From the NCBI GenBank assembly GCA_002877875.1, contig PNIE01000035.1:1-10233 (forward strand): DNA of 10,233 nt, in the 5' to 3' direction. Source of the stretch: Caldimicrobium thiodismutans (lineage in GTDB: Bacteria > Desulfobacterota > Thermodesulfobacteria > Thermodesulfobacteriales > Thermodesulfobacteriaceae). This document shows positions 1-6,149 of this stretch, in pieces. Both the position numbers and the translations under genes were made by a program. Numbering within the stretch: the stretch's first letter is position 1; every line of letters starts with the position of its first letter. The notes beneath the pieces were generated by a model. It was not told where the DNA came from. It saw only the letters and a list, made by a program, of their open reading frames with translations, and made no database searches.

Positions 1-14
1 TAAAAGGTGATAAA

Positions 15-575
15 ATGGAAAAATTGGAAAGCCTTATCCAATGGGGAATAGCTTTAGATGAAATCCCTCCAGAGGGGATTAGTTTTTCCTTTGAAAATCT
101 CTCGGATTTTGATAACGATTTAAAAGTAATTAAGCCCTTTTCAGGACATCTAAAGATTATTAAAAGAGGTTTTGAAGTAGAAGTTTCTGGACATCTTGAG
201 GGTTCCCTTGAACTCATTTGTGATAGATGCCTTGAAAGCTTTGAATATCCAATAAAGGAAGATTTTAAAGTTCTTCTTATACCCAAGGAGTCTTTAAATA
301 TTCAAGAGGAAAAGGAATTATCGGCTGATGATCTTGAGGTTAGCTTTTATGAAAATTCTTTTATTTCATATTATGAAATTCTTAAAGAAGAGCTTTATTT
401 ATCTCTTCCTTATAGGATACTTTGTAAAGAGGATTGCAAAGGGCTATGCCCTGTTTGTGGAACAAATTTGAACAAAAATTCTTGCCAATGTGCAAAAATT
501 AAAAAAAGCTCACCTTTTGCAGTCTTAAAAGATTTTCTCAAAGATAAAGAAAAAATTTCTGAAAAGGGGGTTTAA
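15..575 (+). CDS. DUF177/YceD family protein, metal-binding type, upstream of rpmF
   Basis: A 186-residue protein of the DUF177 (YceD) family, which is typically encoded just before rpmF. Family members have been linked to 23S rRNA accumulation or ribosome assembly, but the biochemical role is unsettled. Visible signatures are the central C69-x2-C72 (Leu-Ile-Cys-Asp-Arg-Cys-Leu) and a cysteine-rich C-terminal module with C137, C141, C145, C148, C157 and C159, containing CKGLCPVCG and ending NSCQC. This module probably binds zinc; E. coli YceD lacks the full set. The ATG at 15 follows an AAAGGTGAT ribosome binding site at 3-11. The stop is 3 bp before rpmF, whose ribosome binding site lies in the last codons of this gene, so the two are translationally linked. 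Length is normal. The family call is firm and the exact function is not known. Confidence 0.9.
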   Translation: MEKLESLIQWGIALDEIPPEGISFSFENLSDFDNDLKVIKPFSGHLKIIKRGFEVEVSGHLEGSLELICDRCLESFEYPIKEDFKVLLIPKESLNIQEEKELSADDLEVSFYENSFISYYEILKEELYLSLPYRILCKEDCKGLCPVCGTNLNKNSCQCAKIKKSSPFAVLKDFLKDKEKISEKGV

Positions 576-578
576 AAA

Positions 579-761
579 ATGGCTGTTCCTAAGAGGAAAA
601 CTTCTCGCTCAAGAAGAGGAATGAGAAGGGCTCATCAAGCTTTAACACCACCTTCAGGCAGTATTTGCCCAAGATGCAAATCCTTCAAACTTCCTCACCG
701 GGTTTGCCCAAGCTGTGGGTATTATAAGGGTAAAGCCTTCATAGAAAAAGAAGAAGTCTAA
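579..761 (+). CDS. rpmF: 50S ribosomal protein L32
   Basis: A 60-residue bacterial L32, a small structural protein of the large ribosomal subunit. It begins MAVPKRKTSRSRRGMRR, the classic basic N-terminus of the family, and carries a zinc ribbon with C30-x2-C33 and C43-x2-C46, so it is the zinc-binding (C+) paralog type. The ribosome binding site is the AAGGGGG stretch inside the end of the upstream DUF177 gene. The stop lies 9 bp before plsX. The DUF177-rpmF-plsX-fabH order is a widely conserved gene string that links ribosome and membrane lipid synthesis. Confidence 0.97.
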   Translation: MAVPKRKTSRSRRGMRRAHQALTPPSGSICPRCKSFKLPHRVCPSCGYYKGKAFIEKEEV

Positions 762-770
762 TTATTCTCA

Positions 771-1778
771 ATGTTTCGTATCGTTGTTGATGTGATGGGG
801 GGCGATTTTGCCCCCGAAGCTATTCTTAGAGGAGCAAAGCTTGCCCTTGAAAATCTGCCAGAGGTTTTTCTTATCCTTGTTGGCCCAAAAGAGGTCTTAA
901 AAACCTTTCCAAACTCAAAACAGGTGGATTTCCTCTTTACAGAGGAATATGTTCGCATGGATGAATCTCCAGGAGAAGTATTAAAGAAAAAGAAAAGGGC
1001 AAGTATTTTTTTAGGGCTTGAGTTATTGCGAGATGGTGTTGCTGATGCCTTTGTATCAGCAGGAAATTCGGGAGCAGTGGTAGCTGGAAGTATTTTTATT
1101 TTAGGAAGGATACCAGGTGTTAGGCGCCCTGCTATTGCTACTCTTTTACCCACTTTAAAGGAGCCTATGGTCTTAATTGATGCAGGAGCTAATGTTGATT
1201 CCAAGGCCTATGATCTCTATCAATTCGGTCTTATGGCAAGTTTATTTCTTGAAACCATCTGGGGCCGTCCTAAACCCAGGATCGCCCTTCTTTCTATTGG
1301 CGAAGAATCTGGAAAGGGGAATCAATTAGTTAAAGAAACTCATAAGCTTTTTAGCACATCTAAGTTAAATTACTATGGAAATATTGAAGGAAGAGATATT
1401 TATAAAGGATTAGTTGATGTAGTAGTTTGTGATGGTTTTATAGGAAACATTTGTCTTAAACTCTCTGAAGGACTTGCAGAAACTATTTTAGAAATGCTTA
1501 AAAATGAGGTTAAGAAATCCTTTCTTTATCTCTTTGGTATGTATCTTTCTAAAGGAGCTTTAACCTCTTTTAAAAAAAGAACAGACTGGAGGGAATACGG
1601 AGGTGCTCCTCTTCTTGGAGTAAAAGGGAATGTAATTATCTCTCATGGTAAGTCTGATGCCTATGCTATAAAAAACGCTATCAAGCAGGCCCTTCAATTT
1701 GCTAAAATGGATCTCTACAAAAAATTAGAGAAGGCTATTGAAGAAAGTTTACTGGAGGGTGAAAAAGTTGAGGAGTAG
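771..1778 (+). CDS. plsX: Phosphate acyltransferase PlsX
   Basis: PlsX converts acyl-ACP and phosphate to acyl-phosphate, the donor used by PlsY for the first acylation of glycerol-3-phosphate. It is a soluble, peripherally membrane-associated enzyme. The 335 residues match the usual length. Family signatures are the N-terminal VVDVMGGDFAPEA (about 5-17), SAGNSGA (96-102), LIDAGAN (135-141), the IGEESGKGN loop (about 176-184) and CDGFIGN (220-226). The ATG at 771 lies 9 bp after the rpmF stop. No convincing Shine-Dalgarno sequence sits at the right distance (a GAAGAAG run at 750-756 is too far), so coupling to rpmF translation is likely. The 3' end overlaps fabH. It is recognised with high confidence. 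Confidence 0.97.
   Translation: MFRIVVDVMGGDFAPEAILRGAKLALENLPEVFLILVGPKEVLKTFPNSKQVDFLFTEEYVRMDESPGEVLKKKKRASIFLGLELLRDGVADAFVSAGNSGAVVAGSIFILGRIPGVRRPAIATLLPTLKEPMVLIDAGANVDSKAYDLYQFGLMASLFLETIWGRPKPRIALLSIGEESGKGNQLVKETHKLFSTSKLNYYGNIEGRDIYKGLVDVVVCDGFIGNICLKLSEGLAETILEMLKNEVKKSFLYLFGMYLSKGALTSFKKRTDWREYGGAPLLGVKGNVIISHGKSDAYAIKNAIKQALQFAKMDLYKKLEKAIEESLLEGEKVEE
1754..1762 (+). promoter_or_regulatory. Ribosome binding site of fabH that fixes its TTG start
   Basis: GGAGGGTGA within the last codons of plsX, five bases before TTG at 1768. This strong Shine-Dalgarno match favours TTG 1768 over the in-frame TTG at 1738 or GTG at 1759, neither of which has a suitable site. Confidence 0.75.
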
Positions 1779-2757
1779 ATTTTATTCCAAAATCTTAGCT
1801 CTTGGTATGGCAGTCCCTCCTAAGGTTCTTACAAATTTTGATCTTGAAAAAATGGTTGAAACAAGTGATGAGTGGATAACTGAAAGAACTGGCATTAAAG
1901 AAAGGCATCTTCTTGAAAAAGAGGAAGTTATAAGCACTTATGCTGTTAAAGCTGCGAAAGAAGCCATAGAAAGGGCAAATCTTTCACCCCATGATATAAA
2001 CTTAATTATTGCAGCCACTTTGACTCCTGATTATCTTATGCCAAGTTTATCCATTCTTGTTCAGAAAGAAATTCAAGCGGAAAAGGCAGGTGCCTTTGAT
2101 TTATCAGCCACCTGTTCAGGATTTCTCTATGCCTTAGTTGTTGCCGATCAATTTGTGCGGAATAATCCAGACTGGAAGGTGCTTGTTATCGGAGCTGAGG
2201 CTCTTTCCCGCAAAACCAATTGGGAAGATAGAAGCACCTGTGTTCTCTTTGGAGATGGTGCAGGAGCAGCCATTGTCTCCTCATCTGAAGAGGAAAGTGG
2301 AATCCTTGATTTTATCTTGGGAGCTGATGGTTCAAACTGGCATCTCTTAACTCTAAAAGGAGGAGGATCAACCTACTTTCCCTTTGATGAAAGGCTCCCT
2401 AAGGAAGAATATTATATAAAAATGCAAGGACGAGAAGTTTTTAAAATAGCTGTTAGAATGATGGAAAAAATTGCCCTTGAGCTCCTTAGACGAAATGGCC
2501 TTTCATCCAAGGATTTGGCTCTTTTGATTCCTCATCAGGCCAATTTAAGAATTATTGAATATCTTAGAGAAAGACTCGAGTTACCAAAGGAAAAAGTATT
2601 CGTCAATATCCATAAGTATGGAAATACCTCAGCTGCAAGTATTCCTATTGCCCTTTATGAAGCAGCAAAGGAAGGTCTTTTAAAAAGAGGGGATTACCTT
2701 CTTATGGTTTCCTTTGGTGGTGGATTTACCTTCGCTGGAGTGCTTATGCGCTGGTAA
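1768..2757 (+). CDS. fabH: 3-oxoacyl-ACP synthase III (KAS III)
   Basis: FabH condenses acetyl-CoA with malonyl-ACP to start fatty acid synthesis. With the TTG start at 1768 it is 329 residues, the usual size, beginning (M)RSRFYSKILALGMAVP. The thiolase-fold catalytic triad is complete: Cys116 in ATCSGF, His256 in IPHQAN and Asn286 in YGNTSAAS. The C-terminal glycine-rich SFGGGFTFAG is also typical. The open frame extends 10 codons upstream to a TTG at 1738, but those residues are not family-like and the ribosome binding site points to 1768. The gene overlaps plsX by 11 bp, an arrangement that suggests translational coupling of the two lipid enzymes. Confidence 0.96.
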   Translation: MRSRFYSKILALGMAVPPKVLTNFDLEKMVETSDEWITERTGIKERHLLEKEEVISTYAVKAAKEAIERANLSPHDINLIIAATLTPDYLMPSLSILVQKEIQAEKAGAFDLSATCSGFLYALVVADQFVRNNPDWKVLVIGAEALSRKTNWEDRSTCVLFGDGAGAAIVSSSEEESGILDFILGADGSNWHLLTLKGGGSTYFPFDERLPKEEYYIKMQGREVFKIAVRMMEKIALELLRRNGLSSKDLALLIPHQANLRIIEYLRERLELPKEKVFVNIHKYGNTSAASIPIALYEAAKEGLLKRGDYLLMVSFGGGFTFAGVLMRW

Positions 2758-2764
2758 TCCCAAG

Positions 2765-3577
2765 ATGAAAAAAAAACCTCTTAAACCTGAAATTTTTTAC
2801 TCTCTTTTTGAGGATTTTCCAGGATTTTTAGCCCTTCTTGATGAAAAAGGAAATATTCTTTTAACTAATACCTTTTGGCAAAAGGAGGCTATCAGAAAGG
2901 GGTTGCTTCTAAGGGCTGATGGTGTAGGATACAACTATCTTGACCTCTGTAAAAAAACCACAGGAGAAGAGAAAGAATTTGCTCAGAGAGTGCTTGAAGG
3001 AATACTTGCAGTCTTCGAAAAGAAAATTAACCATTTTTCTCTCATCTATGAATTGACCTCTAATGATAATCCAAGAGCAGAAAAATTCCTTTTTCTTTTT
3101 TTTCCACTAAGGACTAAACCTAAGGTTTATGCCTTACTTCATCAGAGATTACCAGAGGAAAAAACTTCATTGCCTCTTTATGTATTTGAAGACAAGCCAG
3201 CTCCCTCCTTTCTTGCCTCTTGGCTTTCCTTTCTCAATGGCATTCTTTACCCTTTTTTGACCTTGCTCGAAGCTAAACTTGATCCTGATTTAAATAAAAT
3301 TAGACTTGAAATTTTGAAAAAACTAAAGGAATTTGAAAAATTAACCCTCTTCCCCTTAAATCCCCTTGCTATGCTTACTACTAAAGAGGCTCAGATTGCG
3401 CTTCTTGTTAAAGAAGGAAAAACCTCAGAAGAAATTGCTAAAATATTAAATTTGGGGAAGGATGCCGTGGATTTTTATAGAAAAAAGATACGAGAAAAAC
3501 TTGGGTTAAAAGGCCAACAAATATCTCTAAAGGAATATTTACAAAGACTCTTTGATTTTTCTTCAAAGAAAAAATAA
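2765..3577 (+). CDS. PAS domain and LuxR-type HTH transcriptional regulator
   Basis: A 270-residue predicted transcription factor. The N-terminal part (about 10-128) resembles a PAS fold: LFEDFPGFLALLDEKGNILLTN is the usual opening pattern, and VGYNYLDLCKKTTGE at about 54-68 matches a PAS subgroup with a GxNYLxxC motif. The middle (130-200) is leucine-rich and unassigned. The C-terminus (about 204-250) is a LuxR/GerE HTH: LTTKEAQIALLVKEGKTSEEIA, then the recognition helix GKDAVDFYRKKIREKLGL. No receiver domain or membrane segment is seen. The ATG at 2765 lies 7 bp after the fabH stop; an open frame reaches back to 2714 inside fabH, but that part is not family-like. No clear ribosome binding site is present. 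Operon position suggests co-expression with plsX-fabH. The ligand and targets are unknown. Confidence 0.82.
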   Translation: MKKKPLKPEIFYSLFEDFPGFLALLDEKGNILLTNTFWQKEAIRKGLLLRADGVGYNYLDLCKKTTGEEKEFAQRVLEGILAVFEKKINHFSLIYELTSNDNPRAEKFLFLFFPLRTKPKVYALLHQRLPEEKTSLPLYVFEDKPAPSFLASWLSFLNGILYPFLTLLEAKLDPDLNKIRLEILKKLKEFEKLTLFPLNPLAMLTTKEAQIALLVKEGKTSEEIAKILNLGKDAVDFYRKKIREKLGLKGQQISLKEYLQRLFDFSSKKK

Positions 3578-3586
3578 TCAAAGAGT
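3547..3586. terminator. Hairpin spanning both stop codons of convergent genes, possible bidirectional terminator
   Basis: A perfect 11-bp inverted repeat, ACTCTTTGATT at 3547-3557 and AATCAAAGAGT at 3576-3586. The loop can extend the pairing through TTTCTT and AAGAAA. It covers the TAA of the plus-strand regulator (3575-3577) and the TGA of the minus-strand small protein (3578-3580), which abut exactly. There is no strong T-run after either arm, so the terminator reading is tentative. Confidence 0.45.
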
Positions 3587-3760
3587 TTCCCAATTACTAC
3601 AATTAGGACAAATCCAAGCGATAGCACTGGCACATAAAAATCTTTTTGGATTCTCCTCTAAACAACTCTGACAAATAGTAAATCCACACTTGCGACAGAT
3701 GTAGCAGAGGGGTTTTTCCTCTCCGCAAAAATCACAAACCCCTCTGCCCACCTTTTTCAT
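3578..3760 (-). CDS. Small ten-cysteine zinc-binding-like protein in the nrdD operon
   Basis: A 60-residue protein of no family I can name. It has ten cysteines: C9, C12, C19, C22, C25, C30, C33, C43, C51 and C54. The four CxxC pairs (CDFC, CRKC, CQSC, CPNC) resemble a cross-brace zinc fold such as RING, B-box or PHD-like fingers. There is no radical-SAM CxxxCxxC motif, so it is not the NrdG activase. The ATG at 3760 lies 19 bp after the stop of the glycyl-radical gene. An upstream in-frame GTG at 3796 would add 12 residues and overlap that gene, but neither start has a good ribosome binding site. Co-directional placement after nrdD suggests a role with the reductase, such as metal, redox or assembly help. 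That is inference only. Confidence 0.72.
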   Translation of the reverse strand: MKKVGRGVCDFCGEEKPLCYICRKCGFTICQSCLEENPKRFLCASAIAWICPNCSNWETL

Positions 3761-3779
3761 GTGATTTTTCTTAGGAATT

Positions 3780-3950
3780 TTAGGAACCACAACCACAGCG
3801 AAGTTTCACTGCTGTTTCAAGCCTAACAGTCTTTCTTTCCTCAAATTCCATCTGCTTTCCAGGATTCCAATTGGAAACTGGTCTAAAATAACCAACTACT
3901 CTTGAATAGACCTCGCATGGAATTGCCTTTACCTTAACTTTTTCTGCCAT
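3780..3950 (-). CDS. Separate glycyl-radical subunit of class III ribonucleotide reductase (NrdD C-terminal part)
   Basis: A 56-residue gene, easily missed because it is so short. The protein begins MAEKVKVKAIPCEVYSRVVG and continues YFRPVSNWNPGKQMEFEERK, which matches the glycyl-radical segment at the C-terminus of ordinary NrdD proteins (pattern YxRVxGYxxPVxxWNxGKxxEFxxR). Gly20 in RVVGY is the expected radical residue. It ends with a short cysteine tail, CGCGS (C52, C54), and has C12 just before the radical loop. The ATG at 3950 follows a perfect AGGAGGTGA site at 3957-3965 with a 6-base spacer, so independent translation is well supported. It starts 31 bp after the TAA of nrdD and is in a different frame, so stop readthrough cannot join the two. 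The large NrdD lacks this segment, so the peptide probably docks in trans and is activated by an NrdG radical-SAM enzyme encoded elsewhere. Confidence 0.9.
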   Translation of the reverse strand: MAEKVKVKAIPCEVYSRVVGYFRPVSNWNPGKQMEFEERKTVRLETAVKLRCGCGS

Positions 3951-3956
3951 CCTCTC

Positions 3957-3965
3957 TCACCTCCT
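3957..3965 (-). promoter_or_regulatory. Strong ribosome binding site of the glycyl-radical subunit gene
   Basis: AGGAGGTGA on the minus strand, six bases before the ATG at 3950. It is the best Shine-Dalgarno match noticed in the window. It shows that the short gene is translated on its own, and hints that the small subunit may be made in amounts at least equal to NrdD. Confidence 0.88.
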
Positions 3966-3981
3966 CTTTTTATATTGCACT

Positions 3982-6051
3982 TTATAAAATTTTTACTGCT
4001 CCCTCGGGTAGTTTGCTAAGTAAATTTGTAGGAAGAAGAATTTCTGTACCAAAACGATTAAGGTCATCTTCTGTGTGAGGAAAGGGACATATATCGTGTC
4101 TTCCAGGAATGTATCCATGAACAGGACATACTGAAAAAGTAGGGGTAATTGAAAAATAGGGTAATCTAAAGCGATTTACTATGGCTCTAACAAGCTCCTT
4201 AACCACCGTTCGATCGGTAATTTCTTCCCCTACAAATAGGTGAACTACCGTTCCACCAGTAAACATAATCTGAAGATCATCTTGATGAGTAAGAATCTCA
4301 AAAAGATCATCAGTATAATGAACAGGAAGATGAACAGAATTGGTATAATAAGGAACCTCTTGTGTTCCTTGAGTCTTAATTCTTGGGAACTTTTTTCTAT
4401 CTATTCTGGCAAGACGATAGCTTGTTCCCTCTGCAGGAGTTGCCTCAAGATTGTAAAGATTGCCTGTGGTTTCCTGAAATTCAGAGATTTTATCTCTCAT
4501 AAATTTCAGAACCTTGAGGGCAAATTCCTTTCCTGCCTTAGTATAAATAGGTTCTCCCAGAAAATTCAGGCAACATTCATTCATACCTACAATTCCAATG
4601 GTCGAAAAATGATTAGCCCAGTACTGTCCTTGTGCCTCTTTGACACTCTGTAAGTAAACTCTTGAATAGGGATAGAGCCCCCTTTCTGTAAAATCCTCAA
4701 TAACTTTACGCTTTATCTCAAGGGAGATCTTGGCAAGTTCCATAAGCCTTTCAAGTCTCTCAAAGAATTCCTCTTCACAGGTGGAGAGATAGCCAATTCT
4801 TGGAAGATTGATGGTCACTACCCCTATGGAACCTGTTAAAGGATTTGCTCCAAAAAGCCCCCCACCCCTTTTTCTAAGCTCCCTCTGATCAAGACGAAGT
4901 CTACAACACATAGAGCGGGCATCATCTGGATCCATATCGGAATTTACAAAGTTGGCAAAATAGGGAATCCCATACTTCCTTGTCATCTCCCAAAGGGGCT
5001 CATAATCAGGATTGTCCCAGTCAAAATCTTTAGTGATATTATAGGTGGGAATGGGAAAAGTAAAGATTCTTCCTTTAGCATCACCTGCCATCATAAGCTC
5101 ACAAAAAGCCCTGTTTATCATAGACATCTCTTGGTGGAATTCTCCATAAACCTCCTCTTTTGGTTTTCCCCCTATAATTACATTGACATTCTGATATAAT
5201 TTTGAGGGCTTTAAGTCAAAAGTAAGATTAGTAAAAGGAGTTTGGAAACCCACCCTTGTTGGAACATTTAAATTAAATAGAAATTCCTGCATACATTGTT
5301 TAACATCTTCATAGGTGAGTTTGTCATATCTCACAAAGGGAGCAAGGAGAGTGTCAAAGTTTGAAAAGGCCTGAGCCCCTGCACTTTCTCCTTGTAAAGT
5401 GTAGAAAAAATTTACAATCTGACCAAGGGCTGACCTAAAATGTTTGGGAGGGGCACTCTCTACCTTTCCTGAGACTCCACCAAAGCCTCTCAAGAGAAGA
5501 TCATAGAGATCCCAACCCACACAATAGGGTCCAAGAACCCCCAGATCATGAATATGAAAATCCCCTTCAATATGAGCTTGAGCCACTTCTTGAGGATACA
5601 GCTTTTCCAACCAATAACGGGCAACCACAGAGGAACTTACATGAAAATTTAGCCCCTGAAGGCTGTAATTCATATTGGAATTTTCCCTAACCCTCCAGTC
5701 ATCTTGGCCAAGATATTCTTCAATAAGATTTACACCATCAACCAGCGCTTTTCCAATTTCTCTTGCTTCGCGTCTTTTTTCACGATAAAGAATATAGGCC
5801 TTGGCAACCTCAGGAAAACCCTTCTCCATAAGGGTCTTTTCAATGATATCCTGAATAGTCTCCACATGGGGAATATCACCTTTCTTAAAATAGGTTCGAT
5901 AAAGTTGAACAGAAACAGCATCGGCAATTTTTTCAGCATCCTCTTTGGTTCCAATACCTACAGCCTTCATAGCCTTAAAAACAGCATTCACAATCCTAAA
6001 CCTCGAAAAAGGAACTAACTTTCCGTTTCTCTTACGAACAAGGGGTTCCAT
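3982..6051 (-). CDS. nrdD: Anaerobic (class III) ribonucleoside-triphosphate reductase, large subunit lacking the glycyl-radical segment
   Basis: NrdD reduces ribonucleotides to deoxyribonucleotides for DNA synthesis without oxygen. The 689 residues contain an N-terminal ATP-cone (about 1-95, starting VRKRNGKLVPFSRFRI) for allosteric control, then the ten-stranded barrel. Expected active-site cysteines are C177 (GPYCVGWD) and C382 or C383 (SMCCRLRLD). Other family marks are GDFHIHDLG (163-171), LEATPAEGTSYRLARID (535-551) and FTGGTVVHLFVGE (597-609). The C-terminus holds only part of the usual zinc finger: C642-P-V-H645 and C655-P-F-P-H659, with His where the second Cys of each pair often lies. 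It then diverges and stops. The RVxGY radical loop is absent and is supplied by the next gene. The ATG at 6051 follows GGGAGGAT (6056-6063). Regulation by NrdR is suggested by sites upstream. Confidence 0.95.
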   Translation of the reverse strand: MEPLVRKRNGKLVPFSRFRIVNAVFKAMKAVGIGTKEDAEKIADAVSVQLYRTYFKKGDIPHVETIQDIIEKTLMEKGFPEVAKAYILYREKRREAREIGKALVDGVNLIEEYLGQDDWRVRENSNMNYSLQGLNFHVSSSVVARYWLEKLYPQEVAQAHIEGDFHIHDLGVLGPYCVGWDLYDLLLRGFGGVSGKVESAPPKHFRSALGQIVNFFYTLQGESAGAQAFSNFDTLLAPFVRYDKLTYEDVKQCMQEFLFNLNVPTRVGFQTPFTNLTFDLKPSKLYQNVNVIIGGKPKEEVYGEFHQEMSMINRAFCELMMAGDAKGRIFTFPIPTYNITKDFDWDNPDYEPLWEMTRKYGIPYFANFVNSDMDPDDARSMCCRLRLDQRELRKRGGGLFGANPLTGSIGVVTINLPRIGYLSTCEEEFFERLERLMELAKISLEIKRKVIEDFTERGLYPYSRVYLQSVKEAQGQYWANHFSTIGIVGMNECCLNFLGEPIYTKAGKEFALKVLKFMRDKISEFQETTGNLYNLEATPAEGTSYRLARIDRKKFPRIKTQGTQEVPYYTNSVHLPVHYTDDLFEILTHQDDLQIMFTGGTVVHLFVGEEITDRTVVKELVRAIVNRFRLPYFSITPTFSVCPVHGYIPGRHDICPFPHTEDDLNRFGTEILLPTNLLSKLPEGAVKIL

Positions 6052-6061
6052 TTTTATCCTC

Positions 6062-6077
6062 CCACAATATCTTGTGG
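6062..6077 (-). promoter_or_regulatory. NrdR box 1 upstream of nrdD
   Basis: CCACAAGATATTGTGG on the minus strand, a palindrome with 6-bp perfect arms. Against the NrdR-box pattern aCaCwAtATaTwGtGt as I remember it, 13 of 16 positions agree. NrdR is the ATP-cone repressor of bacterial ribonucleotide reductase genes. The site overlaps the distal bases of the nrdD ribosome binding site. Confidence 0.75.
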
Positions 6078-6093
6078 TATTTTTTATTTTTTA

Positions 6094-6109
6094 ATACTAT
6101 ATTTTGACA
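6094..6109 (-). promoter_or_regulatory. Weaker NrdR box 2 upstream of nrdD
   Basis: TGTCAAAATATAGTAT on the minus strand agrees with the NrdR pattern at 11 of 16 positions, including the AATATA-like core and the 3' AGT. It starts exactly 32 bp from box 1. NrdR boxes usually come in pairs about three helical turns apart, so spacing supports this weak site. It covers a TATAGT that could be the -10 element. Confidence 0.55.
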
Positions 6110-6128
6110 AGAAAAAATTTTTTGTCAA
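6096..6128 (-). promoter_or_regulatory. Probable nrdD promoter region with a 25-bp palindrome
   Basis: On the minus strand TTGACA (6123-6128) is a perfect -35 hexamer and TATAGT (6096-6101) a 5/6 match to -10, but they are 21 bp apart, longer than normal, so the exact pairing is unclear. The segment 6104-6128 is a near-perfect palindrome with TTGACAA/TTGTCAA arms and an A-run/T-run centre. It may be an operator or a structural element. It lies 22 bp after the prmA stop, but no T-run follows the hairpin, so it is a poor intrinsic terminator. Confidence 0.45.
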
Positions 6129-6149
6129 GGGGTAATTTGAAAAAAATTT

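Noticed and set aside
758..1204. Minus-strand open frame opposite plsX, and similar frames opposite nrdD, birA, rmuC and the SprA-like gene.
   Set aside because: They lie fully inside well-recognised genes on the other strand, have no family-like features, and are rich in Ser, Phe and Ile as expected for antisense shadows.
1738..1767. Upstream TTG start for fabH.
   Set aside because: The added ten residues do not resemble FabH N-termini, and the strong GGAGGGTGA site fits TTG 1768.
2714..2764. Upstream start for the PAS-LuxR gene inside fabH.
   Set aside because: It would overlap fabH by 44 bp with cysteine- and proline-containing residues that do not look like part of the PAS domain; ATG 2765 is directly after the fabH stop.
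3761..3796. GTG at 3796 as the start of the small cysteine-rich protein.
   Set aside because: It lies inside the end of the glycyl-radical gene, has no ribosome binding site, and adds only a VVVPKIPKKNH stretch before the cysteine-rich part; ATG 3760 is simpler.
3780..3984. The nrdD split as a sequencing frameshift or recoded stop.
   Set aside because: The stop is TAA, not a UGA that could be recoded. The two parts are separated by a 31-bp gap containing a perfect AGGAGGTGA ribosome binding site with ideal spacing before an ATG, and NrdD ends with about 30 extra residues before its stop. A single indel would not produce this.
6104..6128. FNR or Fur operator.
   Set aside because: FNR half-sites are separated by 4 bases (TTGAT-N4-ATCAA), here the arms are 11 bases apart and end in ACAA; the sequence also lacks the Fur pattern.
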